Shown: piece after piece, positions 1-6,751 of the stretch
How the letters are laid out: the number at the start of each line of letters is the position of its first letter
Numbering within the stretch: the first letter of the stretch is position 1
NCBI RefSeq assembly: GCF_965279545.1
Contig: NZ_OZ257250.1
Location: forward strand, 186,001 to 250,000
Direction: 5' to 3'
Length of the DNA: 64,000 nt
Source of the DNA: Methylibium sp965279545
GTDB taxonomy: Bacteria; Pseudomonadota; Gammaproteobacteria; Burkholderiales; Burkholderiaceae_C
Notes under the pieces: generated by a model
What the model saw: the letters and a program-made list of their open reading frames with translations, nothing else
What the model was told of the DNA's origin: nothing
The model's database searches: none
Translations under genes and position numbers: made by a program

Positions 1-608
1 CCGGGCAGGAAGGTCCATGTCTCTTGGGGCGTTCCGTGCATGGCGCGCATGACTCGGATCGCCTTTTCATCCTGCAATCGCGACACGGCAAGGACGACAT
101 TGCGGGCATCCTGTACTGAGAAGCCCTTGTTGGCGAGGAGCCAAGGGTCATCATTCGCGTACTTGGCAGGGGAGAAATCACGGTACTGAAAGCTGTAGGC
201 GGACTCCCCGCCATAGAAAATCGGTTCGCGCAGCGCGGCGCCGTTGGTGAAGGGATTGAAACCTGGTTCGGCGATCTTGGCAGGATCAATGTCCTGCCAA
301 AACGACGCCGTCATCGTGTGATGGATCTCCTCCAGCAGAGCTTCCGTGGCTTCGATGTACTTTTCAAGGACCGGGGGTGCCGGGAGCGTGTAGTCAATCG
401 GGTTCTTGAGCATCAGCCCGATGAGGGTCGATGTCTCGGTACGGATCAGCCGGCTCTTCGAGAAGAGGTGCTGCATATCCTCGGCCTTCATCTCGCCCGA
501 GTACCGGATCATGTTGTCGCGGGAGCAGAGATAGGCGATGGCATGCGCGTAGCCGGGCGAGGCGCAGAGGCCGGCCAGCTCGTCAAAGATTTCTTGCTCA
601 GCTCGCAT
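1..608 (-). CDS. Conserved hypothetical protein, C-terminus cut by window edge
   Basis: An open frame of about 202 codons reads leftward and runs off the window. The N-terminus begins MRAEQEIFDELAGLCASPGY and contains long helical stretches (for example YIEATEALLEEIHHTM). I see no signal peptide, membrane segment or catalytic motif that I can name. The chosen ATG at 608 gives a helical start; in-frame upstream sequence offers only a GTG five codons earlier. Similar hypothetical proteins occur on accessory islands, but I cannot assign a function. It is separated from the XseB/XseA operon by an insertion-sequence remnant, so it probably belongs to a different transcription unit. Confidence 0.6.
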   Translation of the reverse strand, partial: MRAEQEIFDELAGLCASPGYAHAIAYLCSRDNMIRYSGEMKAEDMQHLFSKSRLIRTETSTLIGLMLKNPIDYTLPAPPVLEKYIEATEALLEEIHHTMTASFWQDIDPAKIAEPGFNPFTNGAALREPIFYGGESAYSFQYRDFSPAKYANDDPWLLANKGFSVQDARNVVLAVSRLQDEKAIRVMRAMHGTPQETWTFLP

Positions 609-880
609 CGTCTTCGCCACCCATGGCCCCGTGAAACATTGCAATCATGTCGCAGCTTCCACCGACCGCCCGATCATGGGCTGCCCAGCTCGTTTCCCAC
701 ACTGGCAAGTGACGTCTATGCACGGCGTAGGCAGACTGCGCTGCTCGCCTATCTGCGACTTCGAATGGCAGCTTCGGGTCGCCGACTTCAGGGCTGTGGA
801 AGTCGCTTGTGGGTCGTCCACGACCGCTGGGACGCCGGCACCGGCGGGCAGCTTTGCTGCCGACACCCGCCTTCTCCCCC
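609..880. other. Gene-free stretch beside IS remnant
   Basis: No frame here gives a convincing protein. The small overlapping frames on both strands are arginine- and serine-rich and look like noise. The stretch adjoins a decayed transposase on its right and is most simply read as mobile-element debris. Confidence 0.4.
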
Positions 881-1250
881 AGCGGACTGACGAGTGAATT
901 TCCACTCGATGGTTCGCTGCTGAGCGTTTCGAGCCTGCTGCCAGGCAACGACCTCGCTATGAAGAAGTTGTCGGTTGACCACGCGCCGGTCCAGGCACTG
1001 ACGACTGAGGATGCCGATCTCGATCTCAGCCATGTTCAGCCAACTCGCGTGCTTGGGCGTGTAGTGGAATTGCACCCGGCGCAAGAGCATGGCCGCCGCG
1101 TGTTTGCCAGCACGTCGTCGAAGCACTTTCTGAAGTGGATGTTCAGGTTGTCGAGAACGAGGCGAACTCGGCGAGCCTTGGCGTATGCGTTGGTCAGCAA
1201 TTCGCCGACGAACGCAACGAAGTCGACGCAGTACCTCGGGCAGCACATCC
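881..1250 (-). pseudogene. IS630-family transposase remnant, frameshifted
   Basis: Two minus-strand frames together spell the C-terminal half of a DDE transposase of the IS630 group. The upstream frame carries VDFVAFVGELLTNAYAKA and RLVLDNLNIHF, the strand holding the second catalytic Asp. The downstream frame carries QFHYTPKHASWLNMAEIEIG, which contains the final catalytic Glu, then ILSRQCLDRR. The change of frame lies near position 1105. The N-terminal half and the normal C-terminal tail are missing, and I see no terminal inverted repeats. It is an inactive relic. Confidence 0.8.
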
Positions 1251-1411
1251 ATCCTTAGCTGCACCATCGCCCGAAGTTGTCTCCGGTGCGGGCGGGCTTG
1301 TCCATCAACATCCTCTCCAACGAACGGCACCAAGTATGCGCCGTGGCCGCCGTGGAGCGCCCGTGCCATCACTGCGGGTGCGCACTGCGCTCGCCTTCAG
1401 GTGCCGACGAG

Positions 1412-1621
1412 CTACGCACCGGCACCCAGACCCTCACCGTCCTTCAGCGCCGCCTCGAGCGCCTTCTCGACGGCATCGATCCGCTCCTGGCACACCCTGT
1501 AGGCACTCACCGATTCCGTGACCACCTGCAGGAGGTCGTCGATGTTGGGTTCCTTCTGCTCGCGCAGCGTCGTCGCATGCTTCTGCAAAGTCCCGTAGGC
1601 TTCCTTGAACGTCGTCGTCAT
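1412..1621 (-). CDS. xseB: Exodeoxyribonuclease VII small subunit
   Basis: This 69-residue protein has the size and pattern of XseB: an N-terminal FKEAYGTLQKHATTLREQ helix and a second helix (CQERIDAVEKALEAAL) forming the usual coiled coil. XseB binds the long C-terminal helices of XseA and is needed for exonuclease VII to degrade single-stranded DNA in the cytoplasm. Its ATG overlaps the TGA of the XseA-like gene by four bases, so translation is probably coupled. Chromosomal xseB is normally separate from xseA in many bacteria; here both are carried together at the end of an operon with umuDC, which fits a mobile repair cassette. Confidence 0.75.
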   Translation of the reverse strand: MTTTFKEAYGTLQKHATTLREQKEPNIDDLLQVVTESVSAYRVCQERIDAVEKALEAALKDGEGLGAGA

Positions 1622-3291
1622 TTCTTCTCCCGATCAACCTTCACTCGAACGGATCCGTCGGCGAACTGCACCGACACCGCCTGACCTGGTGCCACTTGCG
1701 CAGCCCGCGTCACGGGGCCGTCGCTGGTATCCCGCACGATCGCGAACCCCCGGCCCAGTGTCTTCTGCGGCCCCTGGCCAGCGATCTCACGCATCAGCGC
1801 TTCGCTGCTCCTCCTGGCATCCTGAACGGCCTGCCGGGCGCCTTGCGACATCACGGCAAACGACGCGTCAACCGCCGCGCGCGCACGCATCGTGTGGCTG
1901 CCGGCGCGTTCCAACACGAAGTCGACGTTGACCCTGGACTCGCGCCGCGCCGTCGTCACCGCCTGTGCCGAACCCTGGCGGACCGCCGCGGCGCCCTCCC
2001 TGATCAGCATCCTGGCCTCGTGAATCGAGGCCACCGAGACCTCCTTCACGTCCCCGAACAGTGCGGCCGCCCTGCGCTTCGCGAACTCCACGTGCCTCCC
2101 GGCGCCGGCGCGCACCTCGGCATCAAGCCGCTGGGCCGCCGCCCGGGCCCTCTGAGCGGCGAGCCCGGCGGCCTGGACCACGGTCCGAAAGGCATCCGAC
2201 GCCTCGCGCGTGCGGCGCACGATGACCTGCTCGATGCCTGCGATGACCTTGCTCGGCGTGTCGAAGCTCGTGTGCGCGACCTCGTCGAGCACGGTGCTGT
2301 CGCGCTCGTGTCCGATGCCGGTGAACACGGGCACCGCCAGGTTGCAGACCAGCCGTGCCAGGTCGTGGTCGTTGAGCCAGGCGAGGTCGTTGACCGCGCC
2401 GCCGCCGCGGATGATGACGACCGCATCGGGCGGCTCGCTGTGGTCCCGGTTCCATGCGTCGAGGGCCGCCCGAAGGGCGCCGGCGATCTCGGCCGCGGCG
2501 CCCTCGCCCTGGAAACGGCTGTGGACGTAGACGAACTCGCAGACGCCGTGTGCCGAGAGCCGCTTCGACTCGGCCTGGAAGTCGCCGAGCCCCGCCGCGC
2601 CGTCCGGCGCGACGACCAGCACGGCGTTGAAGTCCCACGGCGCCGGCAACTGCTTCTGAGCATCGAAGATGCCTTCTCTCTGCAGGCGCGCGCGGATCTC
2701 CCGCTTGCGGGCCTCGAGGTCCCCGAGCGTGTAGTCGGGGTCGATCGCGTCGATGTCGAGGCTGAAGCCGAACTGGGGTTTGAACACCGGCCTGGCCCGC
2801 AGCAGCAGCTTGATGCCGGGCGCGAGCGTGGCGCCGGTGGCCCGCTCGAACTCGGGCAGGATTCGATTGGCCGTGCTGGCCCAGATCGTGCCGGTGGCCT
2901 TCGCGATCAGCGTTGCATCGCGATCGCGCTCGGAGAGGTCCAAGTAGACGTGGCCGCTGCGCGTCTTGACTTCCGTGACCTCCACGGTGGTCCACACACC
3001 GCCTCGATACGCCGCCGCCACCGCGCTCGCGACGCCGGCGAGCAATTGCGAGAGCGGGACGCCTTTCTGCGGCACCGCCATTGCCGTGCCGGGAGCCGAT
3101 GCCGTGAGCGCGGTGGCGCTCGGGGGCGCGGTCGCGACCGCCCGCAGGCTGCCGGACAGCCAGGCCGTGAACGGCGCGGGGTCGATGTTCTCGGGGACGT
3201 ACCAGCTACCGATGGCCGCGTCCCAGCGGGCGCCGAGGGACTTGGCGGCGTCCTTCTGCTGGAACGGGACCTTGAGATAGGTGCGCGGCAT
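1618..3291 (-). CDS. xseA: Exodeoxyribonuclease VII large subunit with N-terminal DUF5710 domain
   Basis: The protein has 557 residues. Residues 1-50 match a DUF5710 module (MPRTYLKVPFQQKDAAKSLG, then ARWDAAIGSWYVP), which is normally found in plasmid and phage primases and DNA-processing proteins. Residues of about 85-185 form the OB-fold (VWTTVEVTEVKTRSGHVYLD). The exonuclease VII catalytic region follows, with VVIIRGGGAVNDLAWLND and VFTGIGHERDSTVLD, then a long Ala/Arg-rich coiled coil that should bind XseB. The frame stays open for 71 codons upstream, but the low-complexity Arg/Gly sequence there is not protein-like, so I start at the ATG at 3291. The domain fusion distinguishes it from housekeeping XseA of about 400-450 residues. 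It is the fifth gene of the SOS-type operon. Confidence 0.8.
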   Translation of the reverse strand: MPRTYLKVPFQQKDAAKSLGARWDAAIGSWYVPENIDPAPFTAWLSGSLRAVATAPPSATALTASAPGTAMAVPQKGVPLSQLLAGVASAVAAAYRGGVWTTVEVTEVKTRSGHVYLDLSERDRDATLIAKATGTIWASTANRILPEFERATGATLAPGIKLLLRARPVFKPQFGFSLDIDAIDPDYTLGDLEARKREIRARLQREGIFDAQKQLPAPWDFNAVLVVAPDGAAGLGDFQAESKRLSAHGVCEFVYVHSRFQGEGAAAEIAGALRAALDAWNRDHSEPPDAVVIIRGGGAVNDLAWLNDHDLARLVCNLAVPVFTGIGHERDSTVLDEVAHTSFDTPSKVIAGIEQVIVRRTREASDAFRTVVQAAGLAAQRARAAAQRLDAEVRAGAGRHVEFAKRRAAALFGDVKEVSVASIHEARMLIREGAAAVRQGSAQAVTTARRESRVNVDFVLERAGSHTMRARAAVDASFAVMSQGARQAVQDARRSSEALMREIAGQGPQKTLGRGFAIVRDTSDGPVTRAAQVAPGQAVSVQFADGSVRVKVDREKK

Positions 3292-3320
3292 GCGCTGACT
3301 CGTCCTGACGTCGAAGCCGG

Positions 3321-3674
3321 TCAGCCGCGCGGGCTTGGCCCCGCCTCGAATGCCGGGCAGTCCCAGTCGAGCAGTTCGGCCAGCCTTCGGGTCACCCACC
3401 CTGCCTCGACGCCCTCGACGCCTGCTCCGTCCCCTGCTTCGTCCTTCAGCAAGCCGCGATGGATGCGTTCGAGAACATCCGCTTCCGTAATGCCCAGCTC
3501 CCACAGCTTGCTCTTCGCGTGGTCCATCAGCATCGTCGCCAGGTCCTCGCAGAGCTCGTAGCGCTCCAGGATATGCTGACGCGAGGCGTTCGGCTTGACC
3601 CGTCCGGGCTCGACGAAGAGCGCGACGAATGACGGTGGGACGACGATCTGGCTTTCATCGGACATGGTGGGCAT
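3321..3674 (-). CDS. Hypothetical protein between umuC and xseA
   Basis: A 117-residue soluble protein that I cannot assign to a named family. It begins MPTMSDESQIVVPPSFVALF and contains RQHILERYELCEDLATMLMD, predicted helical, and an acidic Gly/Ala stretch before the C-terminus. An alternative start is the second Met (MSDESQ). It sits 51 bases after umuC and 29 bases before the xseA-like gene, all in one direction, so it is almost certainly co-transcribed with them. Its place inside a repair cassette suggests an accessory role in DNA processing, but nothing in the sequence proves that. Confidence 0.6.
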   Translation of the reverse strand: MPTMSDESQIVVPPSFVALFVEPGRVKPNASRQHILERYELCEDLATMLMDHAKSKLWELGITEADVLERIHRGLLKDEAGDGAGVEGVEAGWVTRRLAELLDWDCPAFEAGPSPRG

Positions 3675-3725
3675 TTTGCAGCGGCCAGTCCTCGGAGCCT
3701 TTGTGTCCTGCAGTAGCGCCCGTCA

Positions 3726-5051
3726 TCAGGCCCTCGCCGTGGGAACCTCGTCCAGCCGGGTCGTGTAGCGTGGCGAGCGCCGTTCCTGCCTTGCAATGTG
3801 GCTGCTGTGGGCCGCCTGGTGGACTGCGCTCGCGACGCCGACCGCCCCGCGCCCGAAGCGTCGGTTCAGGGCATCCAGTGCCCCCATCAGACGCGAGCGG
3901 TCCTGGCGAGAGGCCACGGGCTCCTGCTCACCGGCACCGGTGAAGAGGTCGAGCTCCCCCTGATCTTGTCCCTGCGGCCGCAGGTCGACCAACATGACGC
4001 CGGCCTTGACGTAGTTGAAACCGGATCGGTACATGCCCTCCAGCGCATGCACCGCGGCGCCAATGAGCGCGCGGGTGTCGGCCGTCGGACGGACCAGCGG
4101 CATCGTCACGCTCGGACTGTGCTGCCGGTCGTTCTTGCGGAACGGGCTCGTCGTGATGAAGACGTGCACGGCGCCGGCGACGCTTTGCTGGTGGCGGACC
4201 TTCTCGGCCACGCGCGAGGCGAACTGGCTCACGACTTCGGTGAGCGACGAAAGGTCCGTGACCGGCGCACCGAACGAGCGCGAGCACATGATCTGCTGGT
4301 TGGCCGACGGTGCATCGTCGACGGCCAGGCACGATGTGCCGCGCAGCTCCAGCACCGTCTTCTCGAGCACGACGCTGAACTGCCGGCGCAGCGCGGCCAC
4401 GTCCGCGTGGACCAGATCGAGCACGGTGCGGATCCCGCCGTCGTTGAGCCGCGCACCGATCTTCCTGCCGATGCCCCAGACGTTGCCGACGGCGGTGACT
4501 CGCATCACGTCGTCGAGCTCACCGCGCGACATCGCGCCGAAGTGGCAGACCTGCGCCAGCGCCGTCGGGTAGCTGCCCGGCTTGCGATCGGCGGTCTTCG
4601 CCACGTGGTTGGCAAGCTTGGCGAGCGTCTTGGTCGGGCCGAACCCCACGCTGGTCGGTAGGCCGGTCCACTGCAGCACCGTCGCCCGCAGGTCACGGCC
4701 AATGCTGACGAGATCGCCGCCGACACCCTCGAAGTCGAGGAAGCATTCGTCGATGCTATAGATCTCCTGGCGCGGGGCGTACTGCGCGGCCAAGGTCATC
4801 ATGCGGCTGGACAAGTCGCCATACAGCTCGAAGTTCGCCGACAGCGCGATGAGACCGGCGCTGCGCTCGAGGTGGCGCACCTGGAACCACGGCTGCGCCA
4901 TCTCGATGCCCAGGTCCTTGGCCTCGTTGCTGCGGGCGATGCAGGCACCGTCGTTGTTGGACAGCACGACGACGGGGCGACCGACCAGCGATGGGCGGAA
5001 CACGCGCTCGCAGCTGACGTACATGTTGTTGACGTCGACGAGCGCGAACAT
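3726..5051 (-). CDS. umuC: Y-family DNA polymerase V catalytic subunit
   Basis: The 441-residue protein begins MFALVDVNNMYVSCERVFRP, the standard UmuC palm start with the first catalytic Asp (ALVDVNN). It contains VVVLSNNDGACIARSNEAK (finger region) and YSIDECFLDFEG, which holds the catalytic SIDE pair. The helix-hairpin-helix (VWGIGRKIGARLNDGGI) and little-finger domain follow. Length is normal for UmuC (about 420). It would carry out error-prone synthesis across damaged DNA together with UmuD' and RecA. The gene starts eight bases after the umuD stop and is downstream of a LexA box, so induction by DNA damage is likely. All catalytic residues appear intact. Confidence 0.92.
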   Translation of the reverse strand: MFALVDVNNMYVSCERVFRPSLVGRPVVVLSNNDGACIARSNEAKDLGIEMAQPWFQVRHLERSAGLIALSANFELYGDLSSRMMTLAAQYAPRQEIYSIDECFLDFEGVGGDLVSIGRDLRATVLQWTGLPTSVGFGPTKTLAKLANHVAKTADRKPGSYPTALAQVCHFGAMSRGELDDVMRVTAVGNVWGIGRKIGARLNDGGIRTVLDLVHADVAALRRQFSVVLEKTVLELRGTSCLAVDDAPSANQQIMCSRSFGAPVTDLSSLTEVVSQFASRVAEKVRHQQSVAGAVHVFITTSPFRKNDRQHSPSVTMPLVRPTADTRALIGAAVHALEGMYRSGFNYVKAGVMLVDLRPQGQDQGELDLFTGAGEQEPVASRQDRSRLMGALDALNRRFGRGAVGVASAVHQAAHSSHIARQERRSPRYTTRLDEVPTARA

Positions 5052-5059
5052 CGATCGCC

Positions 5060-5500
5060 TCAGACCGTCATGGACTTGATGGCGGTGGTCACCACGCCCC
5101 AGATCTCGAGCCCTTCGCCCTCGGCCGGGACGATGTCCGCGACGGCTGGATTGGCCGCCTGCAGACGCAGGTCGCCTTGCTTCACCAGGCGCCGACAGAC
5201 GAACTCCTGCTCGACCACGGCAATGACGACGTGCCCATGCGCCGGCGTCACGGCACGATCGATCAGCACCAGATCGCCGTCATCGATGCCGGCGTCGCGC
5301 ATCGAGTCGCCCTCCACCCGCATCAGGAAGGTGGCCTGTGGGCTCCTGACGAGGATGTCGTTGAGATCGAGCCGCGTCACGCCGGAATCGTTCGCCGGCG
5401 AGCCGAAGCCGATCGCGACGCTGGCCCGCGCAGCCGGCGCTGCATCGGTGCTGCTGCGGCCGACGCGAACGCCTTCGCGGAATGAAGGTTCTTCCTGCAT
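5060..5500 (-). CDS. umuD: UmuD-like S24 family protein with altered active site
   Basis: The 146-residue protein aligns over its length with UmuD: GFGSPANDSGVTRLDLNDIL, then FLMRVEGDSMRDAGIDDGDL with the catalytic Ser in GDSM. Two features depart from the family. At the self-cleavage site, E. coli has Cys-Gly and many homologues Ala-Gly, but this protein has Ile-Gly. The general-base Lys (FTVKKL in E. coli) is replaced by Arg (FVCRRL). I confirmed the CGG codon in the DNA. RecA-stimulated self-cleavage may therefore be lost or slow. Upstream is a 67-residue ORF; downstream, after eight bases, is umuC. Confidence 0.88.
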   Translation of the reverse strand: MQEEPSFREGVRVGRSSTDAAPAARASVAIGFGSPANDSGVTRLDLNDILVRSPQATFLMRVEGDSMRDAGIDDGDLVLIDRAVTPAHGHVVIAVVEQEFVCRRLVKQGDLRLQAANPAVADIVPAEGEGLEIWGVVTTAIKSMTV

Positions 5501-5506
5501 GGCCGC

Positions 5507-5710
5507 CTACTTCGCAGGCTGGGCGGGCGCGACATGCGGCTCCACCCGTTGCTCGTTGACGAACGCGACCCCGTCTTTCACCTCGATCAACATCGCGCCG
5601 AACCGGCCCTGCCAGACATAGCGCAGCACGCCCTCGGAGGCGAGCGGCAGCTGGGGCTCCTGGGACGAATCGATGCCGAGAAGAACCTCGGGCAGCAGCG
5701 GGGCGTTCAT
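5507..5710 (-). CDS. Small protein at the head of the umuDC operon
   Basis: A 67-residue ORF starting MNAPLLPEVLLGIDSSQEPQ and ending in AFVNEQRVEPHVAPAQPAK. It has a short beta-rich centre (VLRYVWQGRFGAMLIEVKDG) and no known motif. The start lies about 30 bases downstream of the minus-strand -10 element and the stop lies six bases before umuD, so it is the first gene of the SOS operon. Being small and first, it could be a leader, a DNA-binding accessory factor or a partner of UmuD. No function can be claimed. Confidence 0.55.
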   Translation of the reverse strand: MNAPLLPEVLLGIDSSQEPQLPLASEGVLRYVWQGRFGAMLIEVKDGVAFVNEQRVEPHVAPAQPAK

Positions 5711-5737
5711 GGTGGAGGATCTGACGAGGTTCGGCGC

Positions 5738-5769
5738 TACACTGTATATCCATCCAGCTCTGGATTCAA
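5738..5769. promoter_or_regulatory. LexA (SOS) box within a divergent promoter region
   Basis: The 16-mer CTGTATATCCATCCAG at 5742-5757 has the CTG-N10-CAG frame of the proteobacterial LexA operator and a TATAT left half-site. On the minus strand, TTGAAT (5764-5769) and TACAGT (5741-5746) are separated by exactly 17 bases, a good sigma-70 promoter for the umuDC operon; the LexA box covers its spacer and -10. On the plus strand TACACT (5738-5743) could be a -10 for DUF72-UvrD, with no clear -35. One operator could thus control both directions. Confidence 0.8.
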
Positions 5770-5770
5770 C

Positions 5771-6751
5771 ATGGCGAGCGACGACTTGCTCGGTGAAGAC
5801 ACGTCCCCGCAGGCCGTCGGCCGGCGCGGCAACGTGCGCATCGGCCTGTGCAGCTGGAGCGATCCGTCGCTGATCAAGAGCAAGGCCTTCTACCCGCGCG
5901 GCACCGGCACGCCCGAAGGACGCCTGCGCTTCTACGCCCTGAACTTTCCGATCGTCGAGGTCGACAGCAGCTTCTACGCGATGCCCGACCCGGCGAACTC
6001 CGTGCGCTGGGTCGAGCGCACGCCGGCCAACTTCAGGTTCAGCATCAAGGCGTTCCGCTTGCTGACCGGGCATCAGACGCCGCCGCAGGTCTTTCCGCCC
6101 GACATCGCCGCCGCGCTGCCGCAGTTGAAGGCCGGCAAGCGCAACCACTACTACGCCGACCTGCCCGAGGAGATCCTCGACGAGGTGTGGCGGCGTTTCA
6201 TCCTGGCCGTCGCGCCGCTGAAGGACGCGGGCAAGCTGCTCGCGGTGCACTTCCAGTTCGCGCCGTGGGTGACCAACACGGCGGCCTGGCGAGCGCATGT
6301 CGAGGCGTGTGTGCGACGCATGGCGGGGCATCTCGTGGCGATCGAGTTTCGCAACGCCACCTGGTTCGGCACCGAACGAGCGGCCGAGACGCTCGATTGG
6401 CTGCGCGCGATGCGGGTCGTGCACACCATCGTCGACGAACCACAGGGCGTGGGCAACTACGCACACGGCGTCTGGGAGGTCACCCATCCGCAGCTCGCGC
6501 TGGTGCGCCTGCACGGCCGCAACGCCGAGACCTGGGACGCCAAGGGGCTGGTGGCCTCGTCGGAGCGGTTCAACTACGAGTACGCCGATGCCGAGCTGGA
6601 CGAGCTCAGCCGCGGCATCGACGGGCTCGTCGACAAGGCGTTCGATGTCGTCGTGCTGCTCAACGTCAACCACGAGGACCAGGGCGTGCGCGCCGCGCGG
6701 GCGCTGGAGAGGAAGCAGCGGCGGCTTCTCGGCCAGGCCGGACCGCCATGA
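5771..6751 (+). CDS. DUF72 family protein
   Basis: The 326-residue protein matches the DUF72 (YecE) TIM-barrel family: VRIGLCSWSDPSLIKSKAFY near the start, VEVDSSFYAMPDPANSVRW, FRFSIKAFRLLTG, LLAVHFQFAPWV, VAIEFRNATWF and ALVRLHGRNAETW. The biochemical activity of DUF72 proteins is not established. The ATG at 5771 is chosen because it follows the LexA box by 13 bases and homologues start near the VRIGLCSW strand; the open frame upstream is the antisense of the 67-residue gene. Its TGA overlaps the ATG of the UvrD-like gene, so the two are co-translated. Association with an SOS-controlled helicase suggests a link to DNA repair. Confidence 0.85.
   Translation: MASDDLLGEDTSPQAVGRRGNVRIGLCSWSDPSLIKSKAFYPRGTGTPEGRLRFYALNFPIVEVDSSFYAMPDPANSVRWVERTPANFRFSIKAFRLLTGHQTPPQVFPPDIAAALPQLKAGKRNHYYADLPEEILDEVWRRFILAVAPLKDAGKLLAVHFQFAPWVTNTAAWRAHVEACVRRMAGHLVAIEFRNATWFGTERAAETLDWLRAMRVVHTIVDEPQGVGNYAHGVWEVTHPQLALVRLHGRNAETWDAKGLVASSERFNYEYADAELDELSRGIDGLVDKAFDVVVLLNVNHEDQGVRAARALERKQRRLLGQAGPP

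Noticed and set aside
788..1372. A 194-codon minus-strand frame as an intact gene
   Set aside because: Only its middle matches the IS630 transposase, in two frames; both ends are noise. Recorded as a transposase remnant instead.
1696..3561. Very long plus-strand frame opposite xseA
   Set aside because: It is the antisense of a gene with clear exonuclease VII motifs; the frame is kept open by high GC and is Arg/Pro/Gly-rich.
5711..6673. Long minus-strand frame opposite DUF72
   Set aside because: Only its last 67 codons (5507-5710) look like a protein with a good context. The rest is the complement of the DUF72 gene.
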